A stretch of 64,000 nt of DNA. It comes from Spisula solida. Its lineage: Eukaryota; Mollusca; Bivalvia; Venerida; Mactridae. Made by a program: the position numbers and the translations under genes. Each line of letters begins with the position of its first letter. Position 1 is the first letter of the stretch. The DNA is taken from positions 43,193,822 to 43,257,821 of the forward strand of contig OX365955.1 in assembly GCA_947247005.1 (NCBI GenBank). Direction: 5' to 3'. The notes under the pieces are model-generated. The model was not told the DNA's origin and did not search any database. It saw only the letters and a program-made list of their open reading frames with translations. Of the stretch, positions 1 to 11,600 are shown in pieces.

Positions 1-423
1 AAATGTCCGAGATATCAAAACGTTTTACGCTCGTAGGCTTAAAATACAAACGGTTGATTTTTGTGAATGAAAAACTGGCATGAAATGTTGTCAGAAAATG
101 CTTAGATCGAAACATATCAGATTAAGATCTCGTTTCAAACTGTACCCAGATTGTATCACGTGAGAACGGCCCTTAAAGTTGAACGAAAATGTAACAAAAT
201 CCCTCAAAGAAGTGATACATACAGACGATATTTATAGTCTGTACACATAAAACCAGTGTTCGTCTTTTATATGTATTTTTTCTTTGAGTTTTGATGATCA
301 TTTCTAGATAGTAAATTACATGTATCGGCTTACTTATTTTCTTTAAAATGTTTTACTATTTAAAGTACGTGTAGTCTAAGTCAGAAGCTATGCGATATCT
401 AAAATGATCGTGTAGACGTCGTG
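1..423. other. AT-rich stretch, no gene seen
   Basis: No open frame with splice sites, RNA gene or tandem repeat was recognised here. It ends at the first copy of the AAGCCTAGG inverted-repeat element. Confidence 0.5.
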
Positions 424-652
424 TAAAGCCTAGGCCCCACTGAGCATCTTTGACTCACCGATGTACTCCCGATGGAAATTAATGAGTTATCAGGACACAG
501 AGAACAGGTCCACCGATATCTAGGGGAAGATTTGGGAAGTCATGGCACAGTTTCAACGGTGATATATGAAAGAATCGTGATGGTCGGGTGGTATCTGAAG
601 ATATCGGGAGAACATCGCCGATGTGGAATTCCTCAGTGGTACCTAGGCTTTA
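424..652 (+). repeat. Short inverted-repeat element (MITE-like), AAGCCTAGG family, copy 1
   Basis: The element begins TAAAGCCTAGG and ends CCTAGGCTTTA, and the next bases of each end (CCCACTGAG / CTCAGTGG) are also complementary, so it has about 20-bp terminal inverted repeats. Related copies lie at 35309-35522 (same orientation) and 45981-46206 (opposite orientation), with shared interior such as AATGAGTTATCAGGACA. It has no coding capacity; the short open frame inside is not a gene. The superfamily is not determined. Confidence 0.75.
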
Positions 653-2689
653 CATTTAATGTTTTGTGATATTCGTTTTATAAGTCAAACTATCCATATG
701 TAGGGACACGATGTCAACAAAGAGACAGCCCCTTTGTGTGCTATCGAGAGTGTAAGGCATAATATACACATTCTACAGATGTTATATTAGTATTATCGAT
801 GTCATGACTTTATACTGTATGAGGCAAAACATATGAAAGCTGCGAAATCATTTTTAAGTAAAACATAATGTCAAATATAAAAAAATATGTTTTTGGAACA
901 TACACACAAACAAAAGGCTCATCAGTTGAACGTTTAGAAAAAAATCGAACTATTTTTAAAAACAGATTACTTGTACAGGTAATACAGTTTTGTATTTTGA
1001 ATCGTACTTTCATTTTATGCACCAATCATGACAATTTTCGTCATTCGGGGCATTTTCTACTGAACGAAACACAGACTTTTGTACCTAAAAAAATGCGTCT
1101 CCCAATGGTCTATTTGATCATATTTACGTTCCTTTAAAGTACACAAGGAATACTGACTAAAACACAGGGCGCTTTAATAATGTTTTTGAGCGTACAAATG
1201 CAAATAATTTGAATAAATATTAGATAACGCCCAATAATAAGAACTAAGAACTTATTGAACAAATTTACAAATAACTGGGAATAAATAGAAGAAACGCGAG
1301 TTTTTACCGTTCACTATTGAAATTAAACGTGGGAAAACTCATTCCGTCAACATTGCCATGATAATACGACCATCGAAAGACAGAGGGCACGCGCTAGGGA
1401 TAAGAAGGGGCAGCTGGTATAAAGACGCGTGTACGCGATTAAAAGTAGGACACTATTTGAATAGAAATGAATAAACAATTGTCGAGAACTCAAAGAAGAT
1501 AAAGATTTATTAACGAGAGGCTGCGAATCATTCGTTTGATCTGTATGCAAATGTTCCCGCATTCGGCGTCCCGATATACCGTTATTTCAACTTTTTACAT
1601 AAAAATACTGTATAGAATTTCAATAATACTTCAAAGTCTAGATAAAATTTCTCTAAAATAATTTTAATCTAAGGGGTTTTGGTTGCTATGATCACCTGCT
1701 GGCTTCACGCCATTATGATTAGGGGTCGTCTAACGGCAAATGTTCGACTTAACAAAGCGCCCTCTGCAGCAGACGACATTACTCGAAACAGCCGAAAACA
1801 CCGGCCCAAGTCCCAAACAAAGAAATTGAGCGCAATACACGGATACGTTTGCATCCGAATAATACAATCAAAACTAACATCTGCCAAACTTGAACAAAGT
1901 TAATTGGCCTTTCTTTCAAACCAAAACCACTTGGCTCGAGATACGGATGTCGTCTGTTTCAAGTATTTGATCAGTTGCGACACTTTCAGCTACCAATAGG
2001 ATTACAAGAGCGGATTTCATTCAATAGTTTTTTAAAAATACAAAATACGATTGTTCATTTGTTCCATTTTTTAGCCATTTAATCCTATCTCTTCTGCATC
2101 AGGTTATGACAATCCGATTAACCAGGCGACACGAGAGGATATGACGTCATGTAGAAAGGAAAGTTAGATTGACCACAATTTATGTCTGTGGTCTTGGGTG
2201 GTAGGGGTTTAAGCTGTATTAAGAGAACTCTTTTCAAGGTTGTCCTCGTTTTAAGCCCCTCAATTAACGGTACAACTAGCCTACATCTGAAGAAAGTGTC
2301 GACAACTTCAACGATAATGGTCTGTGGTCGGTTGTTACCTGAATGCTAAATGTACTTCAATTATCTTCTAAGGACATTACCTATGTACATTGAAAAATTT
2401 AACCAGCCAAATGTTATTAACAAGTACGTATTAATGTTAAAGATGTTTAAGACGTTTTCAAAATACCGTAAAATCACCAATTTACAATCGTGAGCATAAA
2501 CACAGGTTTCTCAGGTACAAACTATACTAAACTTGAATGTAATGAATGAAGTAGGCCTATTGTTAGTGTATTTCTTTTGAAAACTCACTTGACAATGCTT
2601 TATAATTCACATGCCACTGTTACGTTCAATCCCTGGCATCGGAACTTGACATTTCTGAAATATTTATAATATTTCCCGCTATATCTGGC
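653..2689. other. Intergenic stretch, no convincing gene
   Basis: The open frames here are under 90 codons and lack family resemblance or convincing splice sites. CpG is somewhat richer around 1380-1440 and 1560-1850 than elsewhere, and a palindromic CRE motif lies at 2141-2150. A promoter of a gene to the left of the window is possible but not supported further. Confidence 0.4.
2141..2150. promoter_or_regulatory. Palindromic CRE-like motif
   Basis: The 10-bp palindrome ATGACGTCAT matches the full consensus CREB/ATF site. No gene start was recognised beside it, so the assignment rests on the motif alone. Confidence 0.25.
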
Positions 2690-3006
2690 CGTGTGGTCTG
2701 CAAAGTATCTGGACGTGCCAGGAAGCTGTGTATCGGTGCTATACACCGGGCACATTAAAGAACCAGACTGTCTATTCGAAATAAGAGCTAGGCGCACCTC
2801 TGCAGCGCCGGACATGCCTGTATCTAATGTCTCTCTCTCCTTTCAGGGGCTTTCTCTCAGTCTGTCCCTCTGGTCAGATCATACTGTATCTGCACTGGTA
2901 GAGGATGCACCTGCGCCCTTGTGGCTGCAACATGGGTAAAGTGCCTTTGAACGTGCGTTCGCATGAAAAGGGCGGCGCTATATAAATCTGGTATATATAT
3001 ATATTG
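2690..3006 (+). repeat. SINE/LINE 3'-end-like fragment
   Basis: It contains the motif GGGCACATTAAAGAACC near 2748 and ends in GGCGCTATATAAAT followed by a TA microsatellite (about 2990-3005). Both resemble 3' segments of invertebrate non-LTR retrotransposons and their SINEs. The 82-codon frame over it is a by-product. The family is not assigned. Confidence 0.45.
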
Positions 3007-3297
3007 GGTACTGCCGTCATGAAACATCGGTCACCGTATCCTTGGCGCAACGAGGAGAACAGATTCATCCCGAGACCTTAGTTGTCTTTTTGGAGTACAA
3101 TCATTGTACATTTGTATACATTTCCAACATACTTCAGATGTAGCCTGAAGATTTTCCATGCATGCCTAAGTGAAGACCATGCGTTATATCTGCACGAAAC
3201 ACGACATGTAGACGAAGGACATGCTTATCTATGTCAGACATTGTCTGTGAATTCCGAAGTGGTACCAAGGTTTGTCACCATCAATGGTGGTCTATAA

Positions 3298-3517
3298 TCC
3301 AGTTAGGATCTGGTGACAGTGACGTAGCCGTTTATGTGTACACAGAAGTTTACGACCATTGTCTGAATAGTTAGTGCGAATATAGTTTGTTAGTTTAGCA
3401 ACACTTTATGGCTGTCCAACACTTTATGGCTGTCTGTTTAAGCCTTTATAATTGGTTTAACACCGTTATAGTGGACCCGCGACCGCTGCGTCACTGTATT
3501 CTTACCCAGACTGGACA
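3298..3517 (+). repeat. Inverted-terminus element, CCAGTTAGG family
   Basis: It begins CCAGTTAGG...TGACAGTGACG and ends in CGACCGCTGCGTCACTG...CCCAGACTGG. The same sequence forms both arms of the long inverted repeat at 52074-52471. It is non-coding. Within it, ACACTTTATGGCTGTC is directly duplicated. Confidence 0.6.
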
Positions 3518-3530
3518 ATAATAACTCTGT

Positions 3531-3585
3531 GGGGGGGGGGGGGTAGGTAGCGAAAGGAGAAACAAACAATATTTTATTTTAGACC
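3531..3585. repeat. Poly-G run plus foldback-element fragment
   Basis: A run of 13 G (3531-3543) is followed by GGTAGGTAG and AAACAAACAATATTTTATTT. The latter matches the arms of the foldback element at 18475-19190. Confidence 0.6.
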
Positions 3586-3940
3586 GTGTGAACAATTGCA
3601 TGATCTCTTGTTCTAATTTGAAGAAAGGAAATATGTGATAACAAGAATGAGTGATATTTTTAAATTGTTCTTTATTATTTTTAAGCATTGTAGAAAAACA
3701 AATGAATTTGATATTTTTTGAAAATCTAATATGCGACATATAAATAAAACATAAACAAAATAAAGCATGCTCAGTAAAACAAAAACAATGGAAAAACCAT
3801 AAAAACCATAGTTTCACTGAAGGGACATAACTCAACAGAAACAGTGTCAGCAAGCATGAAATCTCAGCTGAACAATGCATATGCAATCTCATTAAAATCA
3901 GATCCAAACATTTACTCCATTCCTTTCCGCTGTTAGAGAT

Positions 3941-4194
3941 CTGGCCCCGATCTCCCGAAGCATCTCAAGTAGAAATCTCAACTCAAATTGAGATTTTGCT
4001 AAATTCAGAGTTGGAATTAGAGATACATATGAAGCTCCAGCTCTTGAAAAGTTACTGTTATAAACTCAGAATAACATTTCGGTTGAGTCATGCTAATTTT
4101 GAATCCAGCCTCGCATGAAAATTAAAATAAAGACACATGACACTATTTGAGATGAGAACTTGCTCAGATTGAGATGCTTCGAGATCTGGGCCTG
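3941..4194. repeat. Palindromic MITE-like element, GATCTCCCGAAGC family, copy 1
   Basis: The left end CTGGCCCCGATCTCCCGAAG is the inverse of the right end (CTTCGAGATCTGGGCCTG) and the interior is also partly palindromic. A second copy lies at 58095-58352. No coding capacity. Confidence 0.65.
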
Positions 4195-5703
4195 ACTACA
4201 CTCTGTAAGAGACCTCTCTGACGCACAATGACGTCACGTAGCCTCAGCAGTGTTTAATCGCACTTTCAGATTTGTGAAAGAAGCGGTTTGATTTGATAAA
4301 GTAAAGTTCACATCGACATGACCCTATACGGCGTGTCGTCAGATCCTTTTAATAATATCAGTGTAAAGTAGGGAAGCGTAATAAGGGTCTGATTTTAATG
4401 AGATTGATGCATATGCTGGCAAACATCTAGAAAAGTTTCATGACAACATCTATAATTTGTTTGGACAAATTTTGGAATCAGAGTACAGACTAGTTACAGG
4501 ACGCCGCCGTCTGGGTCAAGGGTATTCAAATAATGCGGCCCATTTATTAAATTCATTTTGATAAAATCTGATTTTAGTAAAACTCATAAAAGGAAAATCT
4601 TAAACAGAACTTATGGAACACTTGAAATTATGCTAGCATATGTTAGTAGAACAGTATACAGTAAAGTATGAATTATTTCATTTCAAGGTAGTAGGCAACT
4701 TGTGGATGTAGAAATTGTGAAGTACTTGTTACTTGTGTAAAGCATTAGAGCCAGCAAGTGTACGAATTTAATTAAAATCTATTGCAAATGGGTTTTTCTA
4801 CAGAAGAAAGGTCGTGTAAGATCTACCGAATCTTACTTATAGCCTCCATTAAAAAAATATCAGAAATAATCTAGTACACAGTATCTTCAATAAATACTAA
4901 AACTCATATACATGCTAAAATTTAACCATAAAAATAATAAATATGACTAAAAGCAACAAAATATAAAATACCTCACAGAAAAATAAACTTAAATTAATTA
5001 TAAATACAGAAACAATTCCAAAAATATTTTTAACATGCAGTCGGAGAAATAAGACCCGAGTTTTAAGACGCTTCCGAGGTATTAGGTAACTTCGATATAA
5101 AAAAGTAAGTCTTTATAATTAGTAATGAATGGGCGTTGAGAGGGGTTATCTTCCTTCCTGTAATACTCTTTCATTAGGGGTGTGTTCGTAATGTCTGTTC
5201 CGAACAGTGTGCGGAATATTCCACTCTGAACAACTAACGAACAAAACAGAACTGTTCTGCACAGCGTGCCGAATGTTCTACTCTGCACAACTTACAAACA
5301 AAACGGAACATGAAGTAAAATGTTTAAGATGACCAACATTGTAGTTGCAGGCGTAATATTGGAGGAAGAAATACACACGTGTATATATTTAAATGTGATT
5401 GTATTACTGAATTCCGACCTGTACTGATCTCTGTTCTCAGTTGATATGGAAGGCAAACAGATTTACATATTTACTCATCAAGATTCAAATTAACATGGAA
5501 AATACAAAGTTGGATAAAACCCTCACATATTTGAAAATCAAAGCCAAGCACTGAGCAATTGTAACAACATGATATAAGTATAAATATCCACCTAACAAAA
5601 CATGATATCAAAGTAAAAACATTTTAAATTGTATAAAAAACAACATAATCTTAATAGCAGAATACAAGGGAGACAACTGTAAACTACAATAAATTTGTAT
5701 ATG
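4195..5703. other. AT-rich stretch, no gene seen
   Basis: No exon-like frame or RNA gene recognised. A short imperfect duplication around GTTCTGCACAGCGTGCCGAA lies at 5190-5310, and a TGACGTCA motif at 4229-4236. Confidence 0.45.
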
Positions 5704-5984
5704 CAGGGGTGTCAACAAGGCCAAATTAAATATCCTGAAAATCATATGCGGCTGACAAATTTTGCCAAACAAGAGGTCCTGATGTCACTTGAACCACATT
5801 GTTTCCATATTTAAAACTCAGTTTTCATTGAATAAAATCCTTCAGAGCAGATTAAATTGACAGTAACTTTGCCATTTCTTGAGATATTTTCATCAAATAA
5901 CTTTTATTTTGGTCGAAAATTATAGCTATTTCAGGGAAGATAAATCCAGAATTCCGGATTAATCAGGAATATTGACACCCCTGT
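5704..5984. repeat. CAGGGGTGTCAA-family element, copy 1
   Basis: The element has termini CAGGGGTGTCAA and TTGACACCCCTG, with a shared interior that includes ACTTTTATTTTGGTC and CCATTTCTTGAGATATTTT. Other copies: 8832-9099, 30349-30616 and 40289-40541. At about 270 bp without coding capacity it is MITE-like. Confidence 0.75.
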
Positions 5985-5998
5985 ATCTGTGACAATTG

Positions 5999-6146
5999 GG
6001 CTTTTCGACTGGGCTGTTTCGTAGAGCAAGTTATAGTCTGGTTCCTGTTCCCAATATTACAATAGTTATACTGTAGTTTACTGTAATATTGGGGTCGGGA
6101 ACTAGGCTTAAACCTGCTCCATGAAACAGCCCAGTCGAAAAGGCCA
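5999..6146. repeat. Compact foldback repeat (about 148 bp)
   Basis: The arms CTTTTCGACTGGGCTGTTTC and GAAACAGCCCAGTCGAAAAG are inverse copies, and the pairing continues through a CCCAATATTACA / TGTAATATTGGGG segment near the centre. Transcribed, it would fold into a long hairpin. Confidence 0.75.
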
Positions 6147-6280
6147 AATAATATACTATACAAGGGAGGCAACTACAAACATTTTTAGGTTACTAAGGAA
6201 AAATGAACTGTAAGTTCAGGGGTATTATGTCACATAATATTTGCAATTATCTTATATTTTATCACTAACATAAATAACAG

Positions 6281-6329
6281 AATGAATGAATGAATGAATG
6301 AATGAATGAATGAATGAATGAATAAATGA
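6281..6329. repeat. (TGAA)n microsatellite
   Basis: About twelve uninterrupted tetranucleotide units. Confidence 0.95.
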
Positions 6330-6552
6330 AATGGTATATGAAGTACAGGCACAATTGACGGGTATGTTTTTGATGTGATGCAATATGATAAATGACATGT
6401 TATATCTACAATGACTGGTATGTTTATGAAGTGACAATATGACTAATGAACTTTTCAACAAGACATGTAATTTATTTTGTATACAGAAAAATACTTTCAA
6501 ACTCACACTTTTAACATAGTTGGTTTAACTGGTTGAAACGAGTGTAACCATT

Positions 6553-6953
6553 CTACACTTGGTGTTAGACTGGTTAGAATGTGGGGAACCCCTCTACACT
6601 TGGTGTTAGACTGGTTAGAATGTGGGGAACCCCTCTACACTTGGTGTTAGACTGGTTAGAATGTGGGGAACCCCTCTACACTTGATGTTAGACTGGTTGA
6701 AATATGGGGAACCCCTCTACACTTGGTGTTAGACTGGTTAGAATGTGGGGAACCCCTCTACACTTGGTGTTAGACTGGTTGAAATATGGGGAACCCCTCT
6801 ACACTTGGTGTTAGACTGGTTAGAATGTGGGGAACCCCTCTACACTTGGTGTTAGACTGGTTAGAATGTGGGGAACCCCTCTACACTTGGTGTAAGACTG
6901 GTTAGAATGTGGGGAACCCCTCTACACTTGGTGTAAGACTGGTTAGAATGTGT
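6553..6953. repeat. 41-bp minisatellite, about 10 copies
   Basis: The unit contains CTACACTTGGTGTTAGACTG and GAATGTGGGGAACCCCT. Successive unit starts are 41 bp apart (6553, 6594, 6635...). Copies differ by a few substitutions (TGATGTTAG, GTTGAAATATGGGG, GGTGTAAGAC). No reading frame is maintained. Confidence 0.9.
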
Positions 6954-7486
6954 ATAACTAACAGTATGTCCTGAAAGCTCCCTCACACACCGTGCAAGTA
7001 ATAAGATACCATGATCATGGTCTATATACATTCAACATAATGGAATTCTTAACAATCAAAAGCAAGAACACAGCACCTTCCAGCACTATCCACAAGGATG
7101 GGGGCTGTTTAAAGACTTCCTTTAAAATGGTTCTTTTGGTTAAACACTTTCCAGCAATCAGATAGGTAGGTAGGTATTCAATTAAACTTTTATGATCATA
7201 CTAAGTCTTGTGTTAATCATAAATACACTGCAAAGAGTAATTATCTCAACATCAGCATCTGATCCAAACGTTAACAAGCACCATTACAGCTTATAGAGAA
7301 TGTCAACACTGGCACAGCATCACTACATGTACATTTTGTCAGACTACAGATAGCATATATCACCTTTCATACATTTGTACTTCAACTAAAATCTTAACAG
7401 ACACTTTCTGTAAGCATGCAACACACGGCTCACTACTATTGCACTTCATTAAGTTCCCTCGGCGAGTATCAGATGTCTCACCATAT

Positions 7487-7693
7487 CAGGGGTTCTACTA
7501 AGGCATAATGACCAATCCTGAAATTAAGTCACAAGTCCATTTCGGGTACCATTTAGCACACATCTCTGTATCAAACATTGTTCTGTCAAATGACCATAAC
7601 TTTGTCAATTCCGTGAACTTTTATTTTTCTGCAGAAATGTTAATTCTTTCTCATGCAGCAAATCCAGATTAATCCGGAACTGTAGGACCCCTG
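7487..7693. repeat. CAGGGGTYCTACT-family element, copy 1
   Basis: Terminal inverted repeats CAGGGGTTCTACTAAGGCAT and GTAGGACCCCTG. Related copies: 33791-34047, 36044-36308, 44592-44849, 42552-42720 (partial) and 56262-56403 plus 57214-57290 (interrupted by another element). Non-coding. Confidence 0.7.
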
Positions 7694-7798
7694 TCATATA
7701 GACACACAAGTCATAACCTCAGCTGTTTATCATTATTAGTAAATATTAGATACATGTATATAACATGATTAATTTTGATATTCTGGAACTATACAATG

Positions 7799-8524
7799 AA
7801 TCAGGTTTTGCCAGGAACTATGTCATGGTTCAGTAGTGTAATTTATTGGTGTAATATCAAGGAACTACGCAATAGTTCAGGTTTTGCTAGGTGCTATCTG
7901 TCGTAGTTCAGGTTTTGCTAGGTGTTATCTGTCGTAGTTCAGGTTTTGCTAGATGTTATCTGACATAGTTCAGGTTTTGCTAGATGTTATCTGTCATAGT
8001 TCAGGTTTTGCAAGGTGTTATCTGTCGTAGTTCAGGTTTTGCTAGGTGTTATCTGTCATAGTTCAGGTTTTGCTAGGTGTTATCTGTCGTAGCTCAGGTT
8101 TTGCTAGATGTTATCTGTCATAGTTCAGGTTTTGCTAGGTGTTATCTGTCAATGTTCAGGTTTTGCTAGGTGTTATCGGTCATAGTTCAGGTTATGCTAG
8201 GTGTTATCTGTCGAAGTTCAGGTTTTGCTAGGTGTTATGTGCCGTAGTTCAGGTTTTGCTAGATGTTATCTGTCGTAGTTCAGGTTTTGCTAGGTGTTAT
8301 ATGTCATAGTTCAGGTTTTGCTAGGTGTTATTTGTCGTAGTTCAGGTTTTGCTAGATGTTATCTGTCGTAGTTCAGGTTTTGCTAGGTGTTATCTGTCAT
8401 AGTTCAGTTTTGCTAGATGTTAACTGTCGTAGTTCAGGTTTTGCTAGGAGCTATCTGTCATAGTTCAGGTTTTGCTAGGAGCTATCTATATAAATCAGGT
8501 TTTGCTAGGAGCTATTTGTCGTAG
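7799..8524. repeat. 31-bp minisatellite running into the NFYA stop codon
   Basis: The unit (plus strand GTAGTTCAGGTTTTGCTAGG plus TGTTATCTGTC) is repeated about 21 times from about 7869, with degenerate copies to 7799. The right-hand copies overlap the end of the last NFYA coding exon: the TGA stop and about ten preceding codons are a copy of the unit. Most of the putative NFYA 3' UTR is this array. Confidence 0.9.
7842..7847 (-). terminator. Candidate NFYA polyadenylation signal
   Basis: AATAAA on the minus strand, about 650 bp past the NFYA stop and just beyond the minisatellite. It is the first one found on that side, but AATAAA is common in AT-rich DNA. Confidence 0.3.
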
Positions 8525-8644
8525 TTCTGTGGTGGTATAATGTGAGCTAGAGGCGGCGAGATGTGCATTATGTATAGTAGATATGGCAGCTAAATCGTTG
8601 TTCTGTATGGCTTGTGACATCAATCTCGATACTTCTGAGTCCTC
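8495..8644 (-). CDS. NFYA: NFYA last coding exon, minisatellite-derived C-terminus
   Basis: The exon follows a TTTCAG acceptor in phase 0 and encodes residues 333-381, starting EDSEVSRLMSQAIQ and ending LRQIAPSKT before TGA (8497-8495). The early part loosely resembles the acidic C-terminal tail of vertebrate NF-YA. The last ten codons are one unit of the adjacent 31-bp minisatellite, read on the minus strand. Confidence 0.8.
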   Translation of the reverse strand, partial: EDSEVSRLMSQAIQNNDLAAISTIHNAHLAASSSHYTTTELRQIAPSKT

Positions 8645-11600
8645 CTGAAATAGTACAAACATAGAAAATAACAAGACTGCGTTCAGTAAATGCTTATGCC
8701 CCAGTGAAAGCCTTGTCCATTATAACTAGCTAAGTCTATCAAGGGCCTTAATTCTGTAGAATGCCAAGTTTGAAAGCAATGAATACCATGATGGACTTCG
8801 AAAATATTGGAGTTTCTGAGAACTTTTTTTTCAGGGGTGTCAATAGGCCCAAATTAAAAATCAGGAAAATCGTAAGCGGCTGACCATTTTTGCCAAACAA
8901 GAGGCCTTCAATGACATTGTTTCCATAACTAACTCAATATGTATTACAGAAAATCCTTCACAGCAGATTTAATTGACCATAACTTGGCCATTTCTTGAGA
9001 TATTTTTATCAAATAACTTTTATTTTGGTCAGTAATCATAGCTCTTCCAGGACAGATGAATCAGGAGTTCCAGATTAATCTGGAAGATTGACACACCTGA
9101 GTTTTGGTTAAAGTTGTCAATGGAACAAACAAATCGGATGAACAGACAATCACTTTATGCCTCCTGAATCAGTAGATGCCAGGGTATAAAAAGTTTTATC
9201 ATTCACTAAAATGAACAAGAAACATGGAAATTTCTGAATTTTCAAAACAAGGCCCAAAACTATGTTAAAACTTTTTTTTTTAATTTCTTCAAATACTTAA
9301 ACAAACCCTAAACATGAAGACCTTAGAACAGGTTTTATTACTAGAATTCTACCATCGAGAGTAACTTAAATCTTACATCGGATTCCTGCTTGATGCTGAC
9401 ATCACCTTCAGTATCGTACGGCTCATTCTTTATAGAATGGAATCTTCCACCTTCCCCTCGTACACGGTTCATCGCGTGTATGTGTCGGGATTCATGTAAG
9501 TATTTCTGTACAATGTAAAACACATGACACACATGATAATATATAGATACAGGGCTCACACTGGCCATTTTAAAATAATAGCCATTTATTTTTGCCCAAC
9601 AAAAATTATAGCCAAAATTGAGGCGAACTTAAAATCTATGCATGGTGACTCGAACATAATGCATGGTACATAAGGCTTTTTATTAATCATAGTCAGGGCC
9701 ATAGCTTGATCAAAATGAATATGTGTGGCAGCTTATGCTAGGAAGTTTGGCACATACAAAATTTTTAACTTGAAAGGGCTTCAGGTGCCTTCTGGGCAGT
9801 TTTCAATCTAGAAATCCTGACTAATTATGACTCAGTCTAGTGACAGGTCAAAGACAAATTGATCATCATTTAACTTAATTAAGAATTGTCTTCATACAAA
9901 TAGGCATCATTGTACTAGGGTGGGTCCAGAGGTATGCTCCCCCAAGTTCAATGATTTTGAATTCTACACTGTTGCATGTGACTGTGAGTTAAGGGCAGCA
10001 TTGAGACAATCATTTTGTTTTGCATTTTTTCATACCTGGGGTAAATCAATAATTGTCTAGGCATATGCCTATAGAAAGCTATGCACCTGCTCTTAAAAAT
10101 ACACCATGTGCAATTTATAATAATATTACCTTGCACTTAATTTGTTTACTTTGCTTTATTACTCTGATAAGTACACTGTCCATTTACATGACACATGTGC
10201 AGACAGCTGAGGAAATTGATGCCATTACAAAAGGGACAGTCAAACAGCTTGGTCAATCAAATTGTCATTTCTTGATAACCATTATCTTCTAAAAGCTAGG
10301 GAATGGCCAATATAGCAGCAAGATATCCATATAAAGCAGCTGCAGTGATTTTATAAATATAAGAACAAGAGGGCCCAAAGGGCCCTAGGTCGCTCACCTG
10401 TCAAACTTTAACTAGATTTTGTTGAGATGATCATCGTGACCAAGTTTTTTACAGATTAGGTCAATATTGTGACCTCTAGTGACTTCACAAAGTTTTTATA
10501 TGATTTGACCTTGTAACCTAGTTTTTGACCCCAGATAAACCAATATCGAACTTGACCTAGATTTTGTTGAGATGATAATTGTGACCAAGTTTCGTAAAGA
10601 TCAGACCAAAACTGTGACCTATAATGACTACACAAGGTTTTTCTATTATTTGACCTTGTGACCTAGTTTTTGACCCCAGATAAACCAATATCGAACTTGA
10701 CCTAGATTTTGTTGAGATGATAATTGTGACCAAGTTTCGTAAAGATCAGACCAAAACTGTGACCTATAATGACTACACAAGGTTTTTCTATTATTTGACC
10801 TTGTGACCTAGTTTTTGACCCCAGATGAACTCATATCGAACTTGATCAAGATTCTGTTGAGATGATCATTGTGACCGAGTTTCATTAAGATTAGGCCAAA
10901 ATTGTGACCTCTAGTGACTACGCAAGGTTTTTCTATGATTTGACCTTGTGACCTAGTTTTTGACCCCGGATGACCCAATATCGAACTTGACCTAGATTTT
11001 GTTGTTATGATCATTGTGACTAAGTTTCGTAAAGATCAGGCCAAAACTGTGACCTCTAGTGACTACACAAGTTTTTTCAATGATTTGACCTTGTGACCTA
11101 GTTTTTGACCCCAGATGATCCAATATCGAACTTGACCTAGATTTTCTTGAGATGATCATTGTGACAAAGTTACATAAAGATTAAGTCAAAATTGTGACCT
11201 CTAGTGACTACATAAAGTTTTTCTATTATTTGACCTTGTGACCTAGTTTTTGACCCTGGATGACCCATTATCGAACTTGACCTAGATTTTGTTGAGATGA
11301 TCATTGTGACCAAGTTACATAAATATTCAGTCAAAATTGTGACCTCTAGTGACTACACAAGGTTTTTCTATGATTTGACCTTGTGACCTAGTTTTTGACC
11401 CCGGATAACCCAATATCGAACTTGACCTAGATTTTGTTGAGATGATCATTGTGACCAAGTTTCATAAATATAAGGTCGAAATTGTGACCTCTAGTGACTA
11501 CACAAGGTTTTTCTATGATTTGACCTTGTGACCTAGTTTTTAACCCCAGACGACCCAATATCGAACTTGACCTAGATTTTGTTGAGATGATCATTGTGAC

